A stretch of 64,000 nt of DNA from Balaenoptera acutorostrata (lineage: Eukaryota; Chordata; Mammalia; Artiodactyla; Balaenopteridae), in contig NC_080073.1 in assembly GCF_949987535.1 (NCBI RefSeq), positions 90,435,344 to 90,499,343 of the forward strand, given 5' to 3'. Below, one piece after another: positions 33,926 through 44,565 of the stretch (the first letter of the stretch is position 1; each line of letters begins with the position of its first letter). The position numbers and the translations under genes are program-made. The notes under the pieces are model-generated. The model searched no databases and was not told the DNA's origin. It saw only the letters and a program-made list of their open reading frames with translations.

Positions 33926-36848
33926 AAACCTGGAAGAAATTGGTAAATTTCTAGAAACATACAACCTACCAAGTCTGAATCATGAAGAAATAGAAAATTT
34001 AAACAGACCAATAACAAGTAAGGAGATTGAATCAGTCATCAAACTTCCCCAAAAAGAAAAACCCAGAACAGATGGCTCTACAAGTGAACTCTACCAAATA
34101 TTTAAAGAAGAATTAATGCCAATTTTTCTCAAATTCTTCCAAAAATCTGAAGAGGAAGGAATACTACCAAACTCATTTTACAAGAACAGCATACCTAATA
34201 CCAAAGCTAAATAAGGATGCCACAAGAAAGGCACACTACAGGCCAGTATCCTTGATGACTACAGATGCAAAAATTCTCAACAAAATACTGGCAAACAAAA
34301 TTCAATAGCACATTAAAAGGATCAAGTAGGATGTATTCCTGGAACACAAGGATGGTTGAACATATGCAAACCAATAAATACAGCACAATAGAATAAAAGA
34401 GAAAAATCATATGATCATTTATAGATCATATAATCAATAGATGCAGAAAAAGCATTTGACAAAATTCAACATCCATTCATGATAACAATTCTCAACAAAA
34501 TGGATAGAGAAGCAACATACCTCAACATAACATAGGCCATACCTGACAAGTCCACAGCTAACATTATACTTAATGATGAAACTTTGAAAGCTTTCCCTCT
34601 AATATCAGGAACAAGACAAGTTTGCCAACTCTCAACTCTCCTACTGAACATAGTACTAGAAGTTCTACTCACGGCAATTAGGCAAGAAAAAGAAATTAAA
34701 GCCATCCAAATTGGAAAGGAAGAAGTAAATTGTCTCTGTTTGCTGAGAACATGATCTTTTACATAGAAAATCCTAAAGATTCCACCAAAGAACTGTTAGA
34801 CCAAATAGAGGAATTCAGTAAAATTGCAGGATACAAAGTCAACATAAAAAAATTACTTGTATTTCTATACATTAACAATGAACTATCTGAAAAAGAAATA
34901 AAGAAAACAACCCCACTCACAATAGCATCAAAAAACAATAAACTACATAGGAATAAATTTAACCAAGGAAGTGAAAGATCTATATACTGAAAACTATAAG
35001 ACACTGATAAAAGAAATTGAAGAAGACACAAATAGAAAGATATCACATGTACATGGATCAGAAGAGTTAATATTGTTAAAATGTATACTACCCAGAGCCA
35101 GCTATCCAATCCAATCCCTACCAAAATTCCAATAATAGTTTTCACAGAAATAGAAAAAAAATTCTAAAATTTGTATGGAACCACAAAAGACCCCACACAG
35201 CCAAAGGAATCTTGAGAAAGAACAAAGCTAAAGGCATCATATTTCCTGACTTCAAAGTATATTAGAAAGCTGTAGTAATCGAAACAGTATGATACAGGCA
35301 AAAAAACCCAGACACACAGACCAATAGAACAGGATTAAGGGCTTGAAAATAAATCCATTCTTATATGGTTAATTAATATTTGACAAGGGAGCTACTAATA
35401 TACAATGGGGAAAGGACAGTCTCTTCAATAACTAGGGGTGGGAAAACTGGATATCAACATGCAAAAGAATGAAATTGAACACCTATCTTACACTACTCAC
35501 AAAAATTAATTCAAAATGGACTTGAATGTATGACCTGAAACTGTTAAACTGCTAGAAGAAAACATAGGGGGAAAGCTCCTTGACATTGATCCTGGCAATG
35601 AATATTTGGATATGACTCCAAAAGCAAAGGCACAACAAAACCAAACATAAACAAGTGAGACGATAATCAAACCAAAAAGTTTCTGTGCAGCAAGAGAAAA
35701 AAACAACAAAATGAAAAGCAACCTGCAAAATGAGTAAAAATATGTGCAAATCATATGTCTGATAAGGGGTTAATATTCAAAATAATCAAGGAACTCATAT
35801 GACTCAACAGCAAAAAAAAAAAAAAAAAAATCCAATTAAAAACTGGCCAAATAATCTGAATAGACATTTTCCTTAATAAGACATGCAAATGGCCAACAGG
35901 CACATGAAACGGTGCTCAACATCACTAATCATCAGGGAAATGCAAATCGAAACCACAATGAGATATCACCTCACATCTGTTAACAAACAAAACAAAATAA
36001 GAGATAAATGCTGGGAAGGGTGTGGAAAAAAGGGAACCCTTGTGCACTGTTGGTAGGAATGTAAATTGGTACAGCCACTATGGAAAACAGTATGGAGTTT
36101 CTATACAAAATTAAAAACAACTGCCATATGATCCAGCAGTCCCACTTCTGGGTATATATCCAAAGAAGATAAAATCATTATCTTGAAGAGATAACTGCAT
36201 ACATGTTCACTGCAGCATTATTCATAGTAACTGAGACATGGAAACAACCTAAATGTCCACTGAAGGATGAATGGATAAAAGAAAATGTGAGATAGATAGA
36301 CAGATAGATTAGATAGATAGAACGAAAGAACAAACAAACAGAATATATTATTCAGCCATGAAAAGGAAAGAAACTCTGCTGTTTTCAATAATGTGGATGG
36401 ACCTTGAGGGCATTATGCAAAATGAAGTAAGTCAGATAGAGAAAGACAAATACTCGGTGATCTCACTTATATGTGGAATCTAAAAGTATCGAACTCAGAA
36501 AAACACAGAGTAGAACAGTAGTTGCCAGGGGCTGAGGGGTGAGTGAAATAGGGAGATATTGGGCAAAAGGGTACAAACTTTGAGTTATGAATAAGTTCCA
36601 GGGATCTAATGTACTCATGGTGACTATAGTTAACAATATTATATTGATATTGTGTACTTGGAAAGTTTTAGAGGGTAGAGCTTTAATGTTCTCACCATAA
36701 TAACAACAAAATGGTACTTATGTGTTAAGTAACATTATTGTGGTAAATATTTTACAACACATACATGTATCAAATCATCATATTGTACACCTTAAAGTTA
36801 TACAATATTATACGTCAACTATATCTCTCAATAAAGATGGAAAAAAAT
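33926..36848 (+). mobile_element. Old 5'-truncated L1
   Basis: A 2.9-kb L1 piece running from just before the reverse transcriptase domain to the 3' end. Diverged ORF2 coding is readable in pieces: [20 protein letters not shown] (about 33985), a PKAK-like segment near 34200, [19 protein letters not shown] (34730), then the endonuclease-distal C-terminus (aggaatgtaaattggtacag at about 36056). The catalytic FADD is changed to FAEN at about 34740. It carries an older style 3'UTR and ends aataaagatggaaaaaaata. A (gata)n-like microsatellite sits at 36287-36325. Many stops and shifts make it inert. Its divergence from the L1s at 4453 and 44566 shows it is a much older subfamily. Confidence 0.85.
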
Positions 36849-36852
36849 AACA

Positions 36853-36982
36853 CTAATCCCATTCATGAGGACCCTACCCTCTTGAGTCAATAACCTCCCC
36901 AAAGCCCCACCTCCACACACCATCACCTTTGGGGGATAGGATTCAACATATGAATTTGGGGGGTCACATTCAGACCCTAGCA
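36853..36982 (-). mobile_element. MaLR (MLT1-type) LTR 5' fragment, antisense
   Basis: On the minus strand it starts tgctagggtctgaatgtgac and continues with the MLT1 opening, ttcatatgttgaatcc and ggaggtggggctttgggg. Only the first 130 bp of the LTR remain; the rest is replaced by the 3' end of the L1 to its left. Confidence 0.75.
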
Positions 36983-37299
36983 GGGAACAAGGCTGAAAAC
37001 ACTAAGCACTTACAAAGAAGACCCTGAAAATACAGATGGCATAGGAACAAACCCGTTTTCCAGTTTTGTTGGAGTGTTGATGATGCCAATCTGTGGAGTG
37101 CCATCTGGAGATTGAAGGTTGTTTGTTAAACCATATGGGGTCGAGGAAGAATGAAGCACCAGCCACAGAGGGCTTTCCTCACTGTGTCCTCAATATCAAG
37201 CCTGGTCCCTTATTAGTGTGACGAGTGAATTCCAGAAAAAATAAATGAAGTGCTAGGTCCTCTGTTCAGACCCCTTTCTGTTATTCCTTCCTGCTCAAC
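36983..37299. other. Unassigned sequence
   Basis: No gene or repeat recognised. Its last bases and 37300-37315 form the left duplication of the following SINE. Confidence 0.45.
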
Positions 37300-37315
37300 C
37301 CTCCCACTAATTCTT

Positions 37316-37648
37316 TTTTTTTTTTTTTTTTTTTTTGTGAATGCAAAGGTACTTGTTTTTTATGTATGTATGTATGTATTTATTTTTGGCTGTGTTGGGT
37401 CTTAGTCTCTGCACGAGGGCTTTCTCCGGTTGTGGCAAGCGGGGGCCACTCTTCATCGCGGTGCGTGGGCCTCTCACCATCGCGGCCTCTCTTGTTGCGG
37501 AGCACAGGCTCCGGACGCGGAGGCTCAGTAATTGTGGCTCACGGGCCCATTTGCTCCGCGGCATGTGGGATTTTCCCGGACCAGGGCTCGAACCCGTGTC
37601 CCCTGCATTGGCAGGCAGACTCCCAACCACTGCGCCACCAGGGAAGCC
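37316..37648 (-). mobile_element. CHR-type tRNA-Glu SINE (long form), antisense, with TSD
   Basis: The minus-strand copy starts ggcttccctggtggcgcagt at 37648, with B box ggttcgagccc, and ends in a long T run (plus strand) preceded by a (tatg)n segment at 37358-37378. The perfect 16-bp duplication cctcccactaattctt is at 37300-37315 and 37649-37664. The 132-, 107- and 97-codon frames here are SINE readings, not genes. Confidence 0.95.
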
Positions 37649-37664
37649 CCTCCCACTAATTCTT

Positions 37665-38029
37665 AATGAGTACCTGAGCCAGGCCTTTCCTTATCTTCCA
37701 CATAAACAGACTTTAAAGGTAATGAAAGAAAAATGTTGACTCTCATGGCTCAAAAAGCTTCTTGCAGATATCCAATTTAGCACAACCTACTTCCACTAAC
37801 TGTACAGTTTAACACTTCTTTCACAGCTCCATGTCCTTAAAAACTTTAGTAGCTAATGATGAACCTGAAGGAGGCTGTCACGTGAAGAGGCGTGCTTGTA
37901 AATCAAAGGTTTGTCTCATGTCCGAAACCTGACACCTTTTGAAAATGACCAAGATAGTCTTTTGATTGTCACCACAGAACAACTGTGCACATTTATGATG
38001 CTTTTGGAGGGAGTAATCAAACTGTAAGG
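37665..38029. other. Unassigned sequence
   Basis: No gene or repeat recognised. Confidence 0.45.
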
Positions 38030-38115
38030 CTGACAGCAAATCAATCCCTCTTGGCCTCTGTTTTCTCATCTGTAAAATAAGAGGCTTGGTCTTCGAGTCC
38101 TTTTCAGCCCTTACA
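38030..38115 (+). mobile_element. MIR core fragment
   Basis: The phrase ctctgttttctcatctgtaa followed by aataagaggcttgg is the conserved MIR core. Short and old. Confidence 0.6.
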
Positions 38116-39659
38116 CACTGATTCTGCTAATACTGGAGGGCCTTTGGCAAGGTCACGTGGGGTTACCAAATCCTTCACAAATTCGGATGAAGGGAAGAAC
38201 TGGCCCCAACATTCCCAGCTACTTTCAGACTTGATGCAACTGACCTTGACAGATGACCGACTCATTCCAACTTCTTGATGGGTCCTGCCTCCTTTTCTAG
38301 AGACTTCTCTTCTGACCACCTTTAAGCAGGACTATTCTTCCAACACAACCTTTCCTCATGGCTGGTGTCCCCGAGCTACAGGGTGACAGTCAGCCTCTGC
38401 TCTGCACCCACCCCCTTCAGCTCCTGCGACCCATGCACAGCCCCAGCCTCTTCATCCTTCTGCACCAGCCTTTGCCACCCCCAGGACAGTCAAACATACC
38501 TCCTGCTCAGCATGTCTTTTGCAGAAATGATTATTCCCACCCCACCTCCAGCCCACGTTTCCACAGAGGGGAAAGGAATTAAACCCAGTTCTGAGGAGGC
38601 AACAGTGTAGGGTGAACATGGGTGGCCCCTCTTTTCACACTCTGCTCACCCTTCCGAAGAAGCACGGGGAGGCTGGGGCACTAGTGGGTCAGGTCATTTT
38701 GGTTCTGGAGTGGGAAGGAAGCAGCCTCTGTCTCCCCTCTCTCCCCCAAGACCTCCTCACAGACCGGTGAGGATGGCAGGGAGACTGCTTCTCTTCCAGG
38801 TCCCTGTGGTTCTTAGCGTGCAGGGGCTGGCTTCTAGAAGCTGACTTAGGAGCCCATAGTTCTCTCCTCCACTCTCTAGCTTTCTCTGCTGTGCTACCGA
38901 CTGGGTTCATTAGGTGACTGTGAATTTCTCTGATGACTAAACATCTTTGTTGCAGACCTGGCTCTTCAAGAGGTGGGAACCAGCCTCCATCGTGCAGACT
39001 TAGGGAGCAGGAAGTCCATCTGGCGTTCAGGTTTGGGGGTTTAGTTCAGGGTGTGGAGGGCACATTGCCCCCAGTTTACCCAGTGCTCTGGGTAATGAAA
39101 CTGATAACTCTGTTCCTCATCTGACTGCTAGTGTGTGTTCTCAATGATCTGAAAATTGGAGTAGATGAAGGGCACGTGGTGTAGATGAGGGGCACATGGT
39201 GGATACTCCAAAACGCTCCAGCACAATCACGCAGCTACTGAGGACCGGCCAGGCACCAGGCACTCAGCTTACCCACATTTTTGGATTCATGTCTCTTTTT
39301 CCTCAATGCAAATGGCTTTCTGAGACCATTTTCCCATGAACTAAAGAGATCCTTCCATCCCTCTTTCAAGCACAGGTCTCAAATTAACCTCCTCCACAAA
39401 GCCTCTACAAATAGTTTCAAGTCCACAGACACTACATCTCTACTTTGACTTTCTTTATATTTATAAATTTTATGCAATATATTAATTTTAATCACGTCTA
39501 AGTGCCCTGGTTATTTCCTTCATACTCATCATCTCACTCCAAATCTGTTCAAAGTTACACATTTAGGAATGATATTTTTTCCAACATCTCTCCTGTCCCT
39601 GTGAACCCTCCCACATCTTAGGTTCTCTGACAGGGTTTCAATTTTGTGTAATTTTATTA
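38116..39659. other. Unassigned sequence, possible L2 pieces
   Basis: No exon is recognised. A C-rich stretch (38340-38600) and a segment with aacctcctccacaaagcctc (39350-39530) resemble L2 3' ends loosely. Near 39165 a unit gatgaggggcac(a/g)tggt occurs twice in tandem. Frames of 74-88 codons are unsupported. Confidence 0.4.
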
Positions 39660-40170
39660 ACTTATTCAGAAAAACCTCTACTGAAATCCTACAATAGGCA
39701 GGCATGACACAGGTAAAGATAAATAAAACACAGTCCCAGCCCTTGGAGTTTTCAATTTCCATTGGGAGAGACCTTGCAATAGGAAGTATTGTCATAGACT
39801 TTATATTTACTTTACTTTGGGAACGGAGTTATGAAAACAGAAGACAGCAACTCACTTTGCCTAAGAGTCAGGGAGGCCTTACTCATAGAGGGGCGATGTG
39901 CAAATAAGGTTCTGAAGGATGAATAGGATTACACCATACAGGTTAAGAGGGAAAGGTATTCTAAACAGAAGACATAGTATATGCAAAGGCACAGAGTCAG
40001 CAGTGGACCAAGCATGGCCCAGAAAACAATGAAAGTCTCCAAGGAGCTGGAGTGAGTTGCCATGGAGACGACTGGTAAGGGATTAGGTTGGTCAGGCAAT
40101 TGGCAGCATGTGGTGAGAACTGTGTATGCCAAGCTAAGGTGTTTAGATATTATCTGGTCAGCAACTGGCA
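39660..40170 (+). repeat. Ancient mammalian interspersed repeat, family uncertain
   Basis: The order of cagcccttggagttttcaat, attgggagagacc, cttactcatagaggggcgat, gttctgaaggatgaatagga and tatgcaaaggcacagagtca follows a long old mammalian repeat whose family name I cannot fix. Non-coding; the 162-codon minus frame over 39929-40417 is chance. Confidence 0.5.
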
Positions 40171-40794
40171 GCCAACAGCAATTCCTAAGATCAACTTTAG
40201 CTTTAAAATTTTTTTTACAAATAGAAATTAACTTAGAATAAATTTCTGGTTTGATAATTATGGTTAGGATGTGCACAACGCCCAGGATAACGCTAGACAC
40301 ACAGAAGGCACGAAATAAGTTCCTACTGAGTATGAATTCAAAGACGGTCATAACGGAGGAACCATAGAAAGAGATGCTGAGGCCGTATTTGTCACTTTTC
40401 CAAATCTTAGCTGCCATTGGTCATTCCACCAAAGATAGGATGCTCCACAATGATACAAACAGAAGTCCTCTTCCTCAAAAAGGACAACTGCGTGTTTACA
40501 GGACTGAGCACGTCTGCTCTGGTCCCACTGACTCTCACTCTGTGGTGAGGAGATGGCATAAACCACATTCACACACTCAGCTCACACTTGGTGAGGGCCT
40601 GTCACGACTCCCCAGTTTTACCATGGCTGATGAAATGACTAATGCTGAGGTGGAGTCATCAGATAAAAATATTTTGAAAAATTAGGCACAGATGGTTGAG
40701 GATTGCTGTAACACTTTCTCAGATTTTTTCCTCCTTCTCCTTCTTTTCCCCTCCTCCTCTTTCTTTAAATAACGCAATTAAAGGAATCCCCTAA
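40171..40794. other. Unassigned sequence
   Basis: No gene or named repeat recognised; the 103-codon frame at 40374 is unsupported. Confidence 0.45.
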
Positions 40795-40990
40795 GGGGAG
40801 ACCTGGTTTCAAACCCCAGCTCTGCTGCTTACCACCTACCACACAGGTGACCTCGGTCAAGTCACTTTACTCCCCTGAGCCTCAATTGTTTTTCTGTAAA
40901 AAGGGCTGTTGTAAGGAGTAGATAAGATGCAGAATAGGCCTAAAATCCCCTGGTACAAAACAGGTACTTAAAACACAGTACCTTTTATTA
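40795..40990 (+). mobile_element. MIR SINE
   Basis: The MIR order is clear: cctggtttcaaaccccagct, ctgctgcttaccacctacca, gtcactttactcccctgagc, ctgtaaaaagggctgttgta, aaacaggtacttaaaacaca. Confidence 0.8.
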
Positions 40991-41986
40991 TAACAAACTC
41001 GTTTTGATACTCCAATCTCTAAAACCTTTGGATGAATGCCAAGAAGAACCAATATACATATAATGTGTCAGGGTGACATTATGGGGAATTATCCAAGAAA
41101 CTCTCTCCTTTATTTGGTTCCACCTTGACTCTGACAGCCAGATCTATGTTCTCAATTCCAAAACTTCCTTTCATACTACTTATCAGGGAGTCTTCAGTCT
41201 TACCTCCTTCATCTTTGCTGTAGAACTGACTGTGTTTCTCAAAAGTGGCTTTAGCTTACCCTATCCCTAAAACAAGCTTTTGGGCCAATGGTCAAGCTCT
41301 GGAAATGTTTTAAAAGCATGTTAAAATCATTAATTAGGCCTCTGAAATAATATATTCTGCCACAGGTGAAATCATCCAGCTCAAACATACATGAAACAAT
41401 AATATTAAATTTTAATTTCTATTCATTATAAATGAGTGGAAAAAACCAGACTCCTGCTTGTTCTGATTTCCATCTAAAATCAAAGCAGTCAGGTTTTGAA
41501 CACAACGCACTCTCACCCTTCCAGCATTAGCAGGATAGTATGACCACAGACAAGAACTCACTGAAAACAAAATCCCCGGTAAGAGTTTGAACAACTCACA
41601 GGCCCCGGGAAGAAAATTCATTAAATCCAGAAGGGCTGCTGCCTTCCCCTTACCCACAGTATCCTCCGACCCCACCACCCACAAATAAAAGGTGTAAATC
41701 TCACCTAGCTGTTGAGAGGGCCCTTGCACAGAGAAGGGATGGAAGACGTAAAAATGTCCAAGGATGGAACAGTCCTTCGCAAATCTCTATGTCGATGACT
41801 AGTGTTTTACAAGCTTGTAGAGATTAGATTATTCTTTCTTCTTAATCATTGTCTTTGAAAAGCTTCCTCTCTGTGGTCTGTCTACAGACCCAAGTGATAC
41901 AGACTCCAAAATTCCAGCCGTTAAGAACGGGAAGGGTAACCCAGGGCAGCTCCCAGCTCAGCACCCGTGAGCTTTCTGCCTTAGTA
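40991..41986. other. Unassigned sequence, no gene seen
   Basis: No confident repeat or exon. The minus frame of 105 codons at 41412 has no recognisable feature. Confidence 0.45.
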
Positions 41987-42247
41987 TAGTGGTTCTCAGG
42001 CGTGACTGCACATTGCAATCACCTGGGGAGCATGAAAAGCTATTGCTGGCTGGGGCTTACTGGTAGCACAATGGTTCCCAAACGTTGCTACATATTAGAA
42101 TCACCTGGGGAGCATTTACGCCTCCTATTGCCCAGGCTTTTCCCCAGAGCAATTACATTATTTTCTCTGCAGGTGACACCAGGTTATCAGTAGTTCTTAA
42201 AACTTCTCAGGTGACTCCAATGTGCAGCCATCGCTGAGAACCAGTGT
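41987..42247 (+). mobile_element. MER5-like hAT-Charlie MITE with duplicated head
   Basis: The left end (agtggttctcagg) and right end (gctgagaaccagtg) are MER5-type inverted repeats. Inside, a second head begins near 42070 (caatggttcccaaacgttgc), and both heads share aatcacctggggagcat (42017 and 42101). The layout is head, head, tail: either one copy inserted in another, or a partial tandem duplication. No transposase. Confidence 0.72.
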
Positions 42248-43204
42248 GAGATGCGGGTGGTCTGGGGTGTGACCTGGCTGTGGGATTTTTACATCCCCTG
42301 GGAGATTCCCGTGGGCAGAGCACTGCCCTGATGGAGGCCGGGAGCAGTGGAATCAAACAAGGATGAAGGAAGTGGTCACGGGAAGGAATACCGTTCAAGG
42401 AGAGTCACTGCAGCCTGGAAAGAGTCCTGACATTCACTGCCAGTTACCTGCACAACTTGCACGTTACCCTTTATTCGTCACTAACAGAACACCGATTTTG
42501 TTCCGGTGACAATGTACCCAGCTTTAAAACACTACATTTCCCAGCTTCTTGCAAGTATGACTAGACATATGATATGTTTCTGACCAATGAGACGTAAGCA
42601 GCGGTTACAGAGCTAGGATTCTGGAAAAACTCTTTAAAATAGGCAAAGCCACTAGAAGTGCTTCTGGCCGTTGTTCTTCTCCTTATTCTTGCCTAAAGCA
42701 CAAATGGGGGGCTACAGAGTAGATACCCATCTCATAACCAAGAGGACACAACCGCCGCACACTAAGACTGTTGCTGCAGAGCTGGAAGGAGGCTGGGATT
42801 CTGAAGCCACGGGGGGGTCACAGCACCACTGACGCACAGACTTCTTGTCGGCGAGACGATCCCTCCCTCACTTGCTGAAGCTCTTTCTCCCTCACATTCC
42901 TGCACTGGACGATACACCCTCCAAAGAAGAAAGGGACCAGATAAACTAATAGGAGAAGGTTTCCACAGCAGAAGTAACAAGGAAGTCAACGTGGAAACTG
43001 TGAATTAAAAACAAAGTGGGAAGAAACAGAAACCTCATAGCAGAGCTCGTTTATATTTTAGAGATAACCTACTTGGAAAATACATTGATTTTTCTTTCTC
43101 CTCTTGTTCATCACTTGTTCGTTCCATGCCTCTTTTTGAAATTTTCTTGGATCTGGCTGCTTGCCAATCTTCATGGCTCTAGAATTAAGGACTGCGCCAT
43201 TTAT
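42248..43204. other. Unassigned, possible old LTR-like repeat
   Basis: A segment from about 42515 (actacatttcccagcttctt, then tttctgaccaatgagacgta) resembles a common old mammalian repeat, but the family is unclear. No exon is recognised. Confidence 0.35.
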
Positions 43205-43280
43205 TTCATATATATATGTATATATGTGTATATATGTATGTGTATATATATATAAAATGCATGTATATATGCATATAATG
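43205..43280. repeat. AT-rich (ta)n/(tatg)n microsatellite
   Basis: Alternating ta and tatg/tgta units with interruptions (43208-43255), then a degenerate atgcatgtatatatgc tail. It encodes the Y/I/C-rich frames at 43016-43385, which are not genes. Confidence 0.9.
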
Positions 43281-43379
43281 CAAAACAATAAAACCATTGT
43301 TTTCCTAGCATTTTTGAGCATAGGATATTTCTTTAACACCCCCCAAAATGTTTTGTGTGGCTTTCTTTCTGCTAAACAC

Positions 43380-43480
43380 TGTTAGCTCTTTGTGGATGAG
43401 ACTGTGTTTCTTTCACCTTCATGTTCCCATCACTTAATAGAACTTAGCACATAATAGATACCATTAAATGTTTGGAAGAA
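43380..43480 (+). mobile_element. L2 LINE 3' end
   Basis: The L2 tail signature is present: gttagctctttgtggatgag, cttcatgttcccatcactta, gaacttagcacataatagat, attaaatgtttgg. About 100 bp. Confidence 0.75.
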
Positions 43481-44546
43481 AGAAAGGAGGAAGGATGGAT
43501 ATGTCAGGAGGGGAACAGGAACCCTTCCCTAGAGGGAGAGAAACTGTAACGAGGAACGTTTTTTAAACAACTTCCTGTGCTGGCCACTAGGTGGGGAAGT
43601 TGGTTTAAGGCAGTTTTGCTGTCAGAGCCCATATAAAAGGATTCATTATATATAGGGCATTTTAAAAGTTAGGTTTTCGTAAACAGTATTTTTTTCGTTA
43701 CCAAGTTCAACTCCTCTCTACTTCTAGGTTTCTTCCCTGAGTTTTATCAGGCATCCCTAGGGATTTCCTTAAAGGAAATACGACCATCTTTAACTTGTCT
43801 TTGTCTCATATTATTAGCAGGTCCTGTCTCAACTCTATATGGGTTGGTGAACTATTTCCAAAATTTGATAACTCTAAATATAATTAATTATGTTCAATGA
43901 GACAACTCCTTTAAAGTGCCTATTATTGTGTCCGGCAAAATGAAAAAAAGCATATGTTGGTTTCTTTCCCCTTGATTAAGAACAATACATGTTTTGTAGG
44001 AGTGGTATTATAAGTGTTGGTTCTAGCTAGTGGCAAGAATTGAGACGTAACTGAGATATTCTTCTAGACCTGCTGTGTGTTATTTCAAATTCTTTGAAAA
44101 ATTATCAAAAGCAATTTTTGAAATTAAATAGTAAATTGAAAAGTTTTTCCAATTTTCCAATATTTTCATTTTTCTCCTCCTTATCTCTTTCCTTTTCTCT
44201 AATCTTTTCTGATAGTAAGATGACTGGTTATAGTAAGTCACAGTGTAGGGAGAAAGAAAGTAGACAGCTGTGAGGATGACAGTTCTGGTATGTGAATGAA
44301 TGACAGTGAGCTAAGGTCTCCTTCTGGTGCTTTCCTCATGTGAATGGACAGTGGACTTATGACCTCTATTTTTTCTTAATTAATTTTCTGTGACTCATGA
44401 CATCAGAAATGTGCTGGTACTGAAACCTCTTAGAAAAAAAGCTAATAATGAATAGAAAAAGGAGATTCATTATTTTGTAAATGTCAGGAATAGTGATTGC
44501 AGGAGGCTATAAAGATCCTCCTTTTAGAAAGTAGGTGGGAGAATTC
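43481..44546. other. Unassigned AT-rich sequence
   Basis: No gene or confident repeat; contains a purine-rich patch at 43471-43500 and a pyrimidine-rich patch at 44160-44215. Confidence 0.45.
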
Positions 44547-44565
44547 ACCTTAAATAAATTAAAGG
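44547..44565. repeat. Left target-site duplication of truncated L1
   Basis: The 19-mer here matches 47317-47335 at 18 of 19 positions; the shared part aaataaattaaagg (44552-44565 and 47322-47335) is perfect. Confidence 0.9.

Noticed and set aside
33535..34017. 160-codon minus-strand frame
   Set aside because: It runs across a SINE, an L1 fragment and the L1-L1 junction, so it is a chance composite.
33070..36848. Single twin-primed L1 insertion
   Set aside because: In twin priming the inverted part comes from upstream of the non-inverted part; here both halves contain an L1 3' end.
37307..37739. SINE-derived frames of 97-132 codons
   Set aside because: They lie on a CHR SINE; similar translations recur at 2427 and 50755, showing they are repeat readings.
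39929..40417. 162-codon minus-strand frame with hydrophobic stretches
   Set aside because: It overlaps an ancient interspersed repeat and shows no recognisable domain; hydrophobicity is common in antisense readings of A-rich DNA.
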